DNA of 64,000 nt from Streptomyces sp. SAJ15 (GTDB taxonomy: Bacteria; Actinomycetota; Actinomycetes; Streptomycetales; Streptomycetaceae), in assembly GCF_007595705.1 (NCBI RefSeq), contig NZ_NISY01000010.1, positions 124,001 through 188,000 of the forward strand, read 5' to 3'. Positions 1 through 8,456 of the stretch are shown here, piece by piece (position 1 is the stretch's first letter; each line of letters opens with the position of its first letter). The position numbers and the translations under genes were made by a program. The notes beneath the pieces are model-generated. The model was given only the letters and a program-made list of their open reading frames with translations. It did no database searches and was not told the origin of the DNA.

Positions 1-144
1 GTCTCATTTCTATCGTCGCTCGGTTGAAATGCGAAGGGAACTTTCGGGGATGGCCGATCACCGCTTGTTGACCTTCGGGGGTAGCGGGGCGGCCGTCCAC
101 CGCCGACCGTGGCGCGATCCGTCCGCCGTAGACTGAAGCCGCGC

Positions 145-303
145 GCCGTGACTGGCGAACGTGGAACCGACCACGAGGAAGCGGCGCGCGGCCTGACCCG
201 TCACGAGGTGCCCGGCCCGCCCCCAGACTCCGTCCGGGGGTACCCCCGGACGCCCGAGGATCACGACCGCCACGAGGTGCCGCCCGCCTGGGCACCCCGG
301 GAA
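145..303 (+). promoter_or_regulatory. ZTP (pfl motif) riboswitch upstream of glyA
   Basis: The leader carries the conserved blocks of the pfl/ZTP aptamer. The first half is at 145-183: GTGACTGGCG, then a GTGG...CCAC stem, then GAGGAAGCG. The distal pseudoknot block CCGCCTGGGCA is at 284-294. The variable region between them holds a perfect 10-bp hairpin (231-240 with 243-252). ZTP riboswitches sense ZMP/ZTP, which accumulate when 10-formyl-tetrahydrofolate is short, and switch on one-carbon genes. Placement about 60 nt before glyA, which supplies one-carbon units, fits that role. No clear terminator with a U tract lies between the aptamer and the gene, so control of the ribosome binding site (GGAGG near 353) is more likely; that last point is inference. 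Confidence 0.88.
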
Positions 304-364
304 CACGACCGGAAACGCACACGCGAGCGCACGCCGCACCGATCGATCGACCCGGAGGACCGTC

Positions 365-1642
365 ATGAGCCTGCCGCTGTCCCATCCCGCCCTGTCCGCC
401 ACGGATCCCGAACTCGCCGCCCTGGTGGGCGCGGAGGAGCAGTTGCAGGCGCGGACCCTGCGGCTGATCCCGAGCGAGAACTACGTCTCGACCGCGGTGC
501 TGGAAGCCGCCGGGACCGTGCTCCAGAACAAGTACAGCGAGGGGTATTCCGGCCGCCGTTACTACGAGGGCCAGCAGGTCATCGACCAGGTCGAGACGCT
601 CGCCGTGGAGCGCGCCAAGGCGCTCTTCGGCACCGGCCACGCCAATGTGCAGCCCTATTCCGGCTCGCCCGCCAACCTCGCCTGTTACCTGGCCTTCGCC
701 CAGCCCGGCGAGACCGTGATGGGGATGTCGCTGCCGATGGGCGGCCATCTCACCCACGGCTGGGGGGTGTCCGCCACCGGCAAGTGGTTCCACGGCGTGC
801 AGTACGGGGTGCGCAAGGACACCGGCGTCATCGACTTCGACGAGGTGCGGGAGCTGGCGCTCAAGGAGCGGCCCAAGCTGATCTTCTGCGGCGGCACCGC
901 GGTCCCCCGCACCATCGACTTCGCCGCCTTCGGCGAGATCGCCCGCGAGGTGGACGCCGTCCTCGTCGCCGACATCGCGCACATCGCCGGCCTGATCGCG
1001 GGCGGCGCGCACCCCTCCCCGATGCCGCACGCCGATGTGATCTCCACGACCACCCACAAGACGCTGCGCGGGCCGCGCGGCGCGATGCTGCTGGCGCGCG
1101 AGCCCGAGCGGCTCGGAAAGGCCCTGGACAAGGCGGTCTTCCCCGGCCTCCAGGGCGGTCCGCACAACCAGACCACCGCCGCCATCGCCGTGGCCCTGCA
1201 CGAGGCGGCGCAGCCCGCCTTCCGGGAGTACGCGCGGGCCGTGGTCCGCAACGCCGGGGCACTGGCCGAGGAACTGCTGGCGCGCGGCTACGACCTGGTC
1301 TCCGGCGGCACCGACAACCACCTCATCCTGATCGACCTGACCTCCAAGGACGTCGCGGGCAAGGTCGCGGCCAAGGCGCTGGACCGGGCCGGGATCGTGG
1401 TGAACTACAACACCGTGCCGTTCGACCCGCGCAAGCCCTTCGACCCCTCGGGCATCCGCATCGGCACCCCCTCGCTGACCTCCCGCGGTCTCACCGTGGA
1501 GCACATGCGCACGGTCGCCGAGTGGATCGACCGCGGGGTGACGGCCGCGAAGTCGGGCGACGAGGCGGCGCTGGCCGCGATCCGCGCCGAGGTCGCCGAG
1601 CTGATGGCCGCCTACCCGGCCCCGGGGCTCCCCACCGACTGA
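365..1642 (+). CDS. glyA: Serine hydroxymethyltransferase
   Basis: This 425-aa PLP enzyme interconverts serine and glycine while charging tetrahydrofolate to 5,10-methylene-THF in the cytoplasm. Family marks are the N-terminal RLIPSENYVS block, the YSEGYSGRRYYEG segment, and the PLP-lysine block TTHKTLRGPRG with the Schiff-base lysine at about residue 232. The length is normal for bacterial GlyA. The ATG has a GGAGG element 8 nt upstream. The gene follows a ZTP riboswitch and is closed by a strong hairpin, so it appears to be a single-gene unit controlled by folate/purine status. The block reads PRGAML where many GlyA proteins have PRGG; this probably has little effect. Confidence 0.96.
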   Translation: MSLPLSHPALSATDPELAALVGAEEQLQARTLRLIPSENYVSTAVLEAAGTVLQNKYSEGYSGRRYYEGQQVIDQVETLAVERAKALFGTGHANVQPYSGSPANLACYLAFAQPGETVMGMSLPMGGHLTHGWGVSATGKWFHGVQYGVRKDTGVIDFDEVRELALKERPKLIFCGGTAVPRTIDFAAFGEIAREVDAVLVADIAHIAGLIAGGAHPSPMPHADVISTTTHKTLRGPRGAMLLAREPERLGKALDKAVFPGLQGGPHNQTTAAIAVALHEAAQPAFREYARAVVRNAGALAEELLARGYDLVSGGTDNHLILIDLTSKDVAGKVAAKALDRAGIVVNYNTVPFDPRKPFDPSGIRIGTPSLTSRGLTVEHMRTVAEWIDRGVTAAKSGDEAALAAIRAEVAELMAAYPAPGLPTD

Positions 1643-1743
1643 GCCCCCGGAGGCCGCCGTCCGGAGCCCGTCCGCGGCCCGTCGGCAGTCCGGCGAGGGC
1701 GCGGATCGGCAGCCGAACAGGGCGCCGATCGGGAGCCGATCAC

Positions 1744-1780
1744 GAGCCGGTCGGGAGTCGATCCGACTCCTGACCGGCTC
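1744..1780 (+). terminator. Hairpin terminator after glyA
   Basis: A 17-bp inverted repeat (1744-1760 with 1764-1780, one G-T mismatch, 3-nt loop ATC) lies 100 nt after the glyA stop. It has no T tract, as is usual for Streptomyces hairpin terminators. It separates glyA from trpS. Confidence 0.7.
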
Positions 1781-1851
1781 CGGCCAGCCGCCCGGCCGGT
1801 ACCGGCCGTTCCGCGCGGGGTCGGTCCGAGCCGGCCGCGGCACCTGCGAGA

Positions 1852-2928
1852 ATGGGTGCCATGGCCCTCGAACGCCCGCCCGTCGCCCACCACCGCCCTC
1901 AGGCGAACGGCTCCGCCATGCTGAGCCGCCCCCGTGCGCTCTCCGGCATCCAGCCCACCGCAGGCTCTTTCCACCTCGGGAACTACCTCGGTGCCGTCCG
2001 GCAGTACGTCGCGCTCCAGGAGTCCCACGACGCGTTCTACATGGTCGTGGACCTGCACGCGATCACCGTGCCGCAGGACCCGAAGGAGCTGCGCGCCAAC
2101 ACCCGCGTGGCCGCGGCCCAGCTGTTGGCCGCCGGTCTCGACCCGGAGCGCTGCACCCTGTTCATCCAGAGCCACGTGCCCGAGCACGCGCAGCTCGGCT
2201 GGCTGATGAACTGCCTGGCGGGCTTCGGCGAGGCGTCGCGCATGACGCAGTTCAAGGACAAGTCCGCGAAGCAGGGCGCCGACCGCACCACGGTCGGGCT
2301 GTTCACCTACCCGATCCTCCAGGTCGCCGACATCCTGCTCTACCAGGCCGACCACGTGCCGGTGGGCGAGGACCAGCGGCAGCACATCGAGCTGACCCGG
2401 GACCTGGCCGAGCGCTTCAACACCCGCTTCGGCGACACCTTCACGATCCCGAACCCGTACATCGTGAAGGAGACGGGCAAGATCTACGACCTCCAGGACC
2501 CGGCGATCAAGATGAGCAAGTCGGCGTCCACGCCGAAGGGCATCATCAACCTCCTGGACGAGCCGAAGGTCTCCGCCAAGAAGGTCAAGAGCGCGGTCAC
2601 CGACACCGAGACGGAGATCCGTTTCGACGAGGAGGCCAAGCCCGGGGTCAGCAACCTGCTGACGATCTACGCGACCCTCACCGACACCACCATCGCCGAC
2701 CTCGAGCGCAAGTACGAGGGCAAGGGGTACGGCGCGCTCAAGACCGACCTGGCCGACGTCCTGGTCGAGTGGGTGACGCCGTTCCGGGCCCGCACCCAGG
2801 AATATCTGGACGACCCCGAGACGCTGGACGGAGTCCTGGCCAAGGGCGCGGAGAAGGCGCGCGCCGTGGCCGGCGAGACGCTGGCGCTGGCGTACGACAG
2901 GATGGGATTCCTGCCGGCGAAGCACTGA
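1852..2928 (+). CDS. trpS: Tryptophanyl-tRNA synthetase
   Basis: Class I aminoacyl-tRNA synthetase that charges tRNA-Trp. The HIGH-type signature appears as HLGN at residues 41-44, preceded by GIQPTAGSF, and the KMSKS loop is exact at 220-224. Total length is 358 aa, slightly longer than usual because of about 25 extra N-terminal residues rich in Pro and Ala. Other start candidates are ATG 1861 and ATG 1918; the last begins MLSRPRALSGIQ and lies closest to the conserved core, but none has a good ribosome binding site. Streptomyces often carry a second, inducible TrpS linked to indolmycin resistance; nothing here shows which copy this is, though the core location suggests the housekeeping one. 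Confidence 0.95.
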   Translation: MGAMALERPPVAHHRPQANGSAMLSRPRALSGIQPTAGSFHLGNYLGAVRQYVALQESHDAFYMVVDLHAITVPQDPKELRANTRVAAAQLLAAGLDPERCTLFIQSHVPEHAQLGWLMNCLAGFGEASRMTQFKDKSAKQGADRTTVGLFTYPILQVADILLYQADHVPVGEDQRQHIELTRDLAERFNTRFGDTFTIPNPYIVKETGKIYDLQDPAIKMSKSASTPKGIINLLDEPKVSAKKVKSAVTDTETEIRFDEEAKPGVSNLLTIYATLTDTTIADLERKYEGKGYGALKTDLADVLVEWVTPFRARTQEYLDDPETLDGVLAKGAEKARAVAGETLALAYDRMGFLPAKH

Positions 2929-3127
2929 CCGCGCCCGCCAGCCGGGAAGGCCGGCAAAGCTACCGAAGCTACCGCACGGAGGTGTCCCGCGTCAGGGGTC
3001 CTTGGACCCTGGTGCGCGGGACCGACGGAAGTAGCCGCGAGGGCGGCACAGCCGCCACACTGGCACACGACTGGCATGCTGGACATGGCAGTGGCCGGGG
3101 CCCGGCAGGGCCAGGAGGGAGAACGCA

Positions 3128-3727
3128 GTGGGGACCGTAACGCTCGGCGTTTCGATCGCGGTCCCGGAGCCGTACGGCAGCTTCCTCCAGGAGCGGCGTG
3201 CCGGCTTCGGGGACCCGGCAGCCCTCGGCATTCCCACCCACGTCACCCTGCTGCCGCCGACCGAGGTCGACTCCGCCGCGCTGCCGGCGATCCAGGCCCA
3301 CCTGGCCGAGGTGGCGGCCGCGAGCCTGGCCTTCCCGATGCGCCTGGAGGGCACCGACACCTTCCGTCCGCTCTCCCCGGTGGTCTTCGTCAAGATCGTC
3401 GAGGGCGCGGACGGGTGCGCGGCGCTCCAGGAGCGGGTCCGCGCGCTGCACGGGCCGTGCGCCCGTGAGCTCCAGTTCCCGTACCACCCGCATGTGACCG
3501 TGGCGCACGGCATCGACGAGGAGTCGATGGACCGGGCGCAGGCGGAGCTGAAGGACTTCGAGGCGTCCTGGTCCATCGACGGCTTCGCGCTGTACGAGCA
3601 GGGCGCGGACGGCGTGTGGCGCCTGGAGCGCGAGTTTCCGTTCGGGGCGGGGGCCGAGGGGCCGGCGACGCCGCCGGGAGTCCCCCGCCAGGTGAACCTG
3701 TCGCGTCCCCCCGCCCCGTCCCTCTAG
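3128..3727 (+). CDS. 2'-5' RNA ligase family (2H phosphoesterase) protein
   Basis: A 199-aa protein with the two H-x-T motifs that define the 2H phosphoesterase fold: HVTL at residues 38-41 and HVTV at 122-125. The family hydrolyses or forms 2',5'- or cyclic phosphodiester bonds in RNA or nucleotides; the true substrate in actinobacteria is not established. The start is GTG 3128 with GGAGG 11 nt upstream. The last 30 residues are Pro-rich and lie outside the fold. It follows trpS by about 200 nt, so co-transcription is possible, and a GC hairpin lies just after its stop. Confidence 0.85.
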   Translation: MGTVTLGVSIAVPEPYGSFLQERRAGFGDPAALGIPTHVTLLPPTEVDSAALPAIQAHLAEVAAASLAFPMRLEGTDTFRPLSPVVFVKIVEGADGCAALQERVRALHGPCARELQFPYHPHVTVAHGIDEESMDRAQAELKDFEASWSIDGFALYEQGADGVWRLEREFPFGAGAEGPATPPGVPRQVNLSRPPAPSL

Positions 3728-3738
3728 CGGGCGGGGCG

Positions 3739-3756
3739 GGGGCCCGTCCGGGCCCC
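3739..3756. terminator. GC hairpin between convergent genes
   Basis: A 7-bp stem GGGGCCC/GGGCCCC with loop GTCC lies between the stop of the RNA ligase-like gene and the end of the convergent dprE2-like gene. It could serve as a bidirectional terminator. The stem is short, so this is a weak call. Confidence 0.4.
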
Positions 3757-3806
3757 TGAGAGCCCATCGGGGTCGGCGCTCGCCCTTACGGGCTCCGTGG
3801 CCGGGC

Positions 3807-4565
3807 TCAGCCCGGGATGCGGCGGAAGACCGAGCGCGGCACATGCCGCAGGGCGGTCATCAGCGGTCGCAGCGCGGCCGGCGCCCAGACCGTGTGCGCA
3901 CGGCGGCGCAGCCCCAGCTCGATGGCGGCGGCGACCGCCTCCGGGGTGCTGGCCAGCGGCGCGGCGGCGCGGCCGGCGGTCATCTTGGTGCGCACGAAGC
4001 CGGGGCGCACCACCATGACGTGGACCCCGCTGTCGTGCAGCGCGTCGCCCAGCCCCTGGGCGAAGGCGTCCAGGCCGGCCTTGCTGGATCCGTAGATGAA
4101 GTTGGCCCGGCGGGCCCGCTCGGCGGCCACGGAGGACAGCACCACGAGCGAGCCGTGCCCCTGGCGGCGCAGCGCCTGGGCGCAGACCAGCGCGGAGGAG
4201 ACCCCGCCGGTGTAGTTGGTCTGGGCGACGCGGACCGCGGCGAGCGGGTCGTGCTCGTCGTGCTGCTGGTCGCCGAGGACGCCGAAGGCCAGCAGCACCA
4301 TGTCGATGTCGCCCTCGGTGAAGACCTTGCCCAGGGTGGCCTCGTGCGACTCGTGGTCGAGGGCGTCGAAGGGGATCGTGCGGGCGTCCGTGTCGCCGAT
4401 CCGCCGCAGCGCCTCGGCCGCCTCGTCCAGCGCGGCCGAGGGGCGGCCCGCCAGCCACACCGTGCGGGTGCGGCGGGAGATCAGCCGGCGTGCGGTGGCC
4501 AGGGCGATCTCGGAGGTGCCGCCGAGGATCAGCAGCGACTGCGGGGCGCCGAAGGCGTCTTTCAT
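3807..4565 (-). CDS. dprE2: DprE2-like decaprenylphosphoryl-2-keto-ribose reductase (SDR)
   Basis: A 252-aa short-chain dehydrogenase with an N-terminal GGTSEI nucleotide-binding loop (residues 15-20), catalytic Ser near 144 and YxxxK (Tyr158, Lys162). In mycobacteria the DprE2 partner reduces the keto intermediate made by DprE1, completing epimerisation of decaprenylphosphoryl-ribose to the arabinose form. The assignment depends on its position directly after a DprE1-like oxidase on the same strand (37-nt gap) and on UbiA, PAP2 and GtrA genes across the divergent promoter. On sequence alone it could be another SDR. Start is ATG 4565. Confidence 0.78.
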   Translation of the reverse strand: MKDAFGAPQSLLILGGTSEIALATARRLISRRTRTVWLAGRPSAALDEAAEALRRIGDTDARTIPFDALDHESHEATLGKVFTEGDIDMVLLAFGVLGDQQHDEHDPLAAVRVAQTNYTGGVSSALVCAQALRRQGHGSLVVLSSVAAERARRANFIYGSSKAGLDAFAQGLGDALHDSGVHVMVVRPGFVRTKMTAGRAAAPLASTPEAVAAAIELGLRRRAHTVWAPAALRPLMTALRHVPRSVFRRIPG

Positions 4566-4601
4566 GGCGGGCTCCAGTTCGGGGGTGTTCGCGTTCGGGG
4601 G

Positions 4602-5960
4602 TCACAGCGCCAGTCGGCGGGCCAGGTCCGAGGTGAGGACCCCGTCCGGGTCGAGGGAGCGGCGCAGCGCGCGGAAGTCCGCGAGCCTGGGGTACATCGC
4701 GGCGAGCAGCTCGGGCCGCAGCCGCGCGTCCTTGGCCAGGTAGACCCGGCCGCCGGCCGTCGCCACCTGCTCGTCGAGCTCGTCGAGGAAGCGGCCCAGG
4801 CCCGGCAGGGTCGCCGGGAGGTCCAGCGCCAGGGTCCAGCCGGCGGTCGGGAAGGAGAGCCAGCCCGGGTCGCCGGCGCCGAAGCGCTTGAGGACGGCCA
4901 GGAAGGAGGGGCAACGGCGGCAGGCGATGGCCGCGACGATGCGGCGCAGCGTCTCCTCCTGCCCGTAGCCGACGACGAACTGGTACTGGACGAAGCCCCC
5001 CGGCCCGTAGATCCGGTTCCAGTGGGGCAGGCCGTCCAGCGGGTGGAAGAAGGCCGGGATGGTCTGGAGCGCGCCGGTGTGCAGTGCGGGCGCCTTGCGG
5101 TACCAGACCTCGTTGAAGAGGCCGACCGTGGTGCGGGTGAGCAGCCCGCCCGGCAGATGCCGGGGCGCGGCCGGCAGCCGCACCGGCCGGAACGCCAGCG
5201 GCCGCCCGGGGCGGCGGACGCGCGGCGGCAGCGCGTCCAGCGGGGCGTGGTCGCCCCGGGTGAGCACGGCGCGTCCGGTGGCGGCGCCGCGCGCCAGCAG
5301 GTCGATCCAGGCCACGGAGTAGCGGTAGCGGTGGTCGGTGGCGGCGAGCCGGGCCATCAGGTCGTCCAGGTCGGTCGCCCGCTCGGTGTCCACCGTCATC
5401 AGCGAGGTCTCCACCGGTAGCAGTCCGATGGTGGCGCGGAGCACCACGCCGGTGAGCCCCATGCCGCCGGCCGTGGCGTGGAACAGCTCGTCCTCGGGGG
5501 TGAGGGTGCGGGTGGTGCCGTCGGCGGTGAGGAGCTCCATGGCCCGTACGTGCCGGGTGAAGGAGCCCGAGACATGGTGGTTCTTGCCGTGGATGTCGGC
5601 GGCGATCGCGCCGCCCACCGTCACCTGGCGGGTGCCGGGGGAGACCGGCACGAACCAGCCCAGCGGCAGCAGCACCTCCATCAGCCGGTGCAGGCTCGTC
5701 CCCGCGTCGCACACCACCTCGCCGCGCTCGGCGTCGATCGAGCGGATCCGGTCCAGCCCGGTCATGTCCAGCACGGTGCCGCCCGCGTTCTGCGCCGCGT
5801 CGCCGTACGAGCGGCCGAGCCCGCGCGCGATCCCGCCGCGCCGTCCGGCCGCCTCGCGCACCGACCGGGCGACCTCCTCGTACGAGCGGGGGCGCACAAC
5901 GTGCGCGGCGGCGGTGGGGGCGGTGCGGCCCCAGCCGGTGACCGCGGTGACAGGTGGCAT
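4602..5960 (-). CDS. dprE1: DprE1-like decaprenylphosphoryl-ribose 2-oxidase
   Basis: A 452-aa FAD-linked oxidase of the vanillyl-alcohol-oxidase fold. It shows the FAD-domain block ARGLGRSYGDAAQN, the active-site stretch DIHGKNHH (residues 122-129), and a C-terminal ending closely like mycobacterial DprE1 (AMYPRLADF, LTSDLARRL). DprE1 oxidises C2 of decaprenylphosphoryl-beta-D-ribose. The residue equivalent to Mycobacterium tuberculosis Cys387, the target of covalent benzothiazinones, appears to be Ala378 here (GWTLALDLP). The open frame extends to 6143, but ATG 5960 (MPPVTAVTGW) fits the family length and leaves room for the divergent promoter. Its end lies 37 nt before dprE2, so they form an operon. 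Confidence 0.88.
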   Translation of the reverse strand: MPPVTAVTGWGRTAPTAAAHVVRPRSYEEVARSVREAAGRRGGIARGLGRSYGDAAQNAGGTVLDMTGLDRIRSIDAERGEVVCDAGTSLHRLMEVLLPLGWFVPVSPGTRQVTVGGAIAADIHGKNHHVSGSFTRHVRAMELLTADGTTRTLTPEDELFHATAGGMGLTGVVLRATIGLLPVETSLMTVDTERATDLDDLMARLAATDHRYRYSVAWIDLLARGAATGRAVLTRGDHAPLDALPPRVRRPGRPLAFRPVRLPAAPRHLPGGLLTRTTVGLFNEVWYRKAPALHTGALQTIPAFFHPLDGLPHWNRIYGPGGFVQYQFVVGYGQEETLRRIVAAIACRRCPSFLAVLKRFGAGDPGWLSFPTAGWTLALDLPATLPGLGRFLDELDEQVATAGGRVYLAKDARLRPELLAAMYPRLADFRALRRSLDPDGVLTSDLARRLAL

Positions 5961-6118
5961 GCCGGTGACCGTAGCGCCCGAAAGATGCTGTGTGTGGTGA
6001 AACGCACCTGTCTCGGCGAAAAGGGTGATAAACGGAGTGTCGGATAAGAATCTCGCGATGTCCCGGAGTCCGGCGGGGAGAGTCGAGGAGGACGCGTCCG
6101 TGACTCCGCGACGGAGAG

Positions 6119-7480
6119 GTGAGCCGGGTGTCACCCATCGCACCGCACGAGCCCGAGCGCCCGCCCCCGCCGGTGCCGCCGGCCGACGACCCCGAACCGA
6201 ACCGGCAGCACCGCCCGCCCGAGGACGTTCCCCCGCGCGGCGGCCGGGACGGGGGCGCTCTGCCTGGCGGCGGCCTGCCTGGCGGTGGTCTGCCGGCGGG
6301 TGGTCTGCCTGGCGGCGGCCCGCTGGGGGGTGGGCTGGCCTGGGGCGACCTGCCTGAGGGGGGCTCGGGCGGTCCGTTCGTGGACGCCTCGGGCGGATCC
6401 GCTCTGCCCGGTGCCGGCCTGCCTGGTAGCGGCCCGAGGGGCCTGGCTTGGAGCGGCCTGCCGGAGGGTGGCTCGGCGGGGACTGGCCGGCGCGGGGGTG
6501 GCCTGTACGGGGGTGATCCGGCGGGGGGTGGTCCGCCTGCGGACGGCTCGCGCGGGGGCGGCCTGCGCGGCGGTGATCGACAGGAGGGTGATTCGTCCGG
6601 GGACGGCTCGCCCGGCAGCGGTCTGCCTGGCGGCCGCCGGCCAGGGGGTGGCGGCGGGCTGCCCGAGGGTGGTGCGGCCGGGGATGGAGTGCCCGGTGGG
6701 GATCCGTCCGGGAGCGGTCCGACCGGGCGTGGCCTCGCCGCGCGGCGTGCCGCGCTCCGGTGGCATGCCGTGGGCGGGGGCGCGCTGGCCGATCGGCGTC
6801 GGTGGGTCGATCGTCGGTTGCTGCTGGCGCTGCGGGACCGGGGCGCGGACCCGCGGGTGGCCGCGGCCGCCCGCGCGCTGTCCTGGGCCGGCGAGCACGC
6901 GGCGCTGTGGCTGGTCACCGGGGTGACGGGCGCCGCCCGGGCACACGCGGCCGGCGACGCCCGGCTGCGCGCCCGCCGGCTGCGCGGCACGGCGCTGGTG
7001 GCCGCCGCCCACCTGACGAGCATGGCGGTCAAGCGGGTGGTGCGCCGTCCCCGCCCCGACCTGCCCGGCCGCCCGCCGCTCGTCCGCACCGCCGCCGCGT
7101 ACTCCTTCCCCAGCTCCCACGCGGCCTCCGCGACCGCGGCGGCGATCGCCTTCGCCCCGCTCCCCGGCACGGTCTCCGGCCGGCCCTCCGGGGCGCGGTG
7201 GCTCCCGGCCGTCGCGGCCGCCATGTGCGCCTCCCGTGTGGTCGCGGGGGTGCACTACCCCACCGACGTCGCCGCGGGCGCCCTCCTGGGCGCCCTGACC
7301 GTGCGGCTGGGTCGGACCCCGCGACCCCGGGGGACCCGGGATGTCCGCCCCCGAACGCCCGCGGTGGCCCGCGCGGCGGACCGGAGTCGACGGTCGGCCG
7401 TCCGGGGGCGGGGGGCCTCCGGCGCGTCGCGCGGGGTGGTGCGGCGTATGACGGGTCGGGGGAGGGGGCGTCATGGCTGA
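6119..7480 (+). CDS. PAP2-superfamily phosphatase with a long Gly-rich N-terminus
   Basis: The C-terminal half holds the three PAP2 phosphatase motifs: KRVVRRPRP from residue 305, the PSSH block with His334, and SRVVAGVHYPTD with His379. The N-terminal ~210 residues are a Gly/Pro/Leu-rich, presumably disordered run made of short repeats. Next to ubiA, it is the best candidate for the phosphatase that removes the 5-phosphate from decaprenylphosphoryl-5-phosphoribose (role of Rv3807c). GTG 6119 opens the frame; GTG 6128 has better spacing to the GGAGAGG at 6113-6119 and may be the true start. It overlaps ubiA by 8 nt, which argues for translational coupling. Confidence 0.82.
   Translation: MSRVSPIAPHEPERPPPPVPPADDPEPNRQHRPPEDVPPRGGRDGGALPGGGLPGGGLPAGGLPGGGPLGGGLAWGDLPEGGSGGPFVDASGGSALPGAGLPGSGPRGLAWSGLPEGGSAGTGRRGGGLYGGDPAGGGPPADGSRGGGLRGGDRQEGDSSGDGSPGSGLPGGRRPGGGGGLPEGGAAGDGVPGGDPSGSGPTGRGLAARRAALRWHAVGGGALADRRRWVDRRLLLALRDRGADPRVAAAARALSWAGEHAALWLVTGVTGAARAHAAGDARLRARRLRGTALVAAAHLTSMAVKRVVRRPRPDLPGRPPLVRTAAAYSFPSSHAASATAAAIAFAPLPGTVSGRPSGARWLPAVAAAMCASRVVAGVHYPTDVAAGALLGALTVRLGRTPRPRGTRDVRPRTPAVARAADRSRRSAVRGRGASGASRGVVRRMTGRGRGRHG
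6240..6720 (+). repeat. Degenerate tandem repeat coding for Gly-rich tract
   Basis: About 480 bp of imperfect short repeats around the words GGCGG, GGTGG and CTGCCT (for example GGCGGCCTGCCTGGCGG). They encode the GGGLPGGGLP-type N-terminus of the PAP2 protein. The composition leaves several other frames open, which explains the long spurious frames across it. Confidence 0.75.
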
Positions 7481-8456
7481 TCGGGGGCGTGGGCGGGGCA
7501 CGTTGTTGGAGGAGCCGCCGGAGCCGCCCTCCTCGCTCGGGGTGGACGCGGGGGTCGGGCGGCCGGGGCGGCTGCTGGGCCTGCTCCGGACCGCCCGCCC
7601 CCGCCAGTGGGTCAAGAACGTGCTGGTCGTGGCCGCGCCGGCGGCGGCCGGAGAGCTGATCTCGGCGCATGTGGCGCTCCGGCTCGCGCTGGTGTTCGCG
7701 CTGTTCACGGCCGCCGCGTCCGCCGTCTACCTGATCAATGACGCGCTGGACGCCGAGGCCGACCGGGCGCACCCCGAGAAGTGCCGCCGCCCGGTCGCCG
7801 CCGGTCAGGTGCCGGTGTCGCTGGCGTACGCCGTGGGCGGGGCGCTGGCGCTGGCGGTGCCCGTCGTCGCCTCCGTGACCTGCAACGCGGCCACGGCGGG
7901 GCTGCTGCTCGCGTACGTCGTCATGCAGTTGGCCTACTGCGTCTCGCTCAAGCACGTCCTCGTCGTGGACCTGGTCGTCGTCACCACCGGCTTCCTGATG
8001 CGCGCCATGGTGGGAGGGGTGGCGCTCGGCATCCCGCTCTCCCGCTGGTTCCTGATCACCACCGGCTTCGGCGCGCTGTTCATGGTGGCCGCCAAGCGCT
8101 ACAGCGAGGCGCTGCTGATGGCTCGGAAGGTGTCCCCGGGCGGCCCCGGCGCCTCGCGGGCGCTGCTGCGCGAGTACACCACCGGCTATCTGCGCTTCGT
8201 ATGGCAGCTCGCGGCCGGGGTCGCCGTCCTCGCGTACTGCCTGTGGGCGCTGGAGGCCGGCGCCGGCGCGGAGGACCTGCTGCCCTGGCGCCAGTTGTCC
8301 ATGATCCCGTTCATTCTCGCGGTGCTGCGCTACGCGGTCTTCGCGGATCGCGGCACCGCCGGGGCCCCGGAGGACGTGGTGCTGCGCGACCGCCCGCTGG
8401 CCGTGATCGCGTTGGTGTGGCTGGGGCTGTACGGCCTGGCGGTGACCGGGCTATGA
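7473..8456 (+). CDS. ubiA: UbiA-family decaprenyl-phosphate phosphoribosyltransferase
   Basis: A 327-aa integral membrane prenyl-phosphate transferase. The Asp-rich signature NDALDAEAD starts at residue 89 and is followed by RAHPEKCRRPVAAG, typical of the DPPR-synthase branch (Rv3806c) rather than of quinone or heme prenyltransferases; the entry motif ARPRQWVKNVLV also fits that branch. It would transfer 5-phosphoribose from PRPP to polyprenyl phosphate, the committed step of the DPA-type pathway. Eight to nine hydrophobic segments follow. Its start lies inside the PAP2 gene and its stop overlaps the gtrA start (ATGA), so three genes form one translationally coupled operon. Confidence 0.9.
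   Translation: MADRGRGRGTLLEEPPEPPSSLGVDAGVGRPGRLLGLLRTARPRQWVKNVLVVAAPAAAGELISAHVALRLALVFALFTAAASAVYLINDALDAEADRAHPEKCRRPVAAGQVPVSLAYAVGGALALAVPVVASVTCNAATAGLLLAYVVMQLAYCVSLKHVLVVDLVVVTTGFLMRAMVGGVALGIPLSRWFLITTGFGALFMVAAKRYSEALLMARKVSPGGPGASRALLREYTTGYLRFVWQLAAGVAVLAYCLWALEAGAGAEDLLPWRQLSMIPFILAVLRYAVFADRGTAGAPEDVVLRDRPLAVIALVWLGLYGLAVTGL

Noticed and set aside
145..303. Glycine riboswitch as an alternative for the glyA leader
   Set aside because: The conserved blocks match the ZTP/pfl consensus; the tandem glycine-aptamer layout is absent.
58..402. 114-aa minus-strand frame overlapping the glyA leader and start
   Set aside because: Arg/Gly-rich, no domain, overlaps the riboswitch and glyA start on the opposite strand.
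3724..7224. 1166-aa minus-strand frame through dprE2, dprE1 and PAP2
   Set aside because: It is an off-frame shadow in very GC-rich DNA; composition is Arg/Pro/Gly with no fold, while the overlapped genes have clear motifs.
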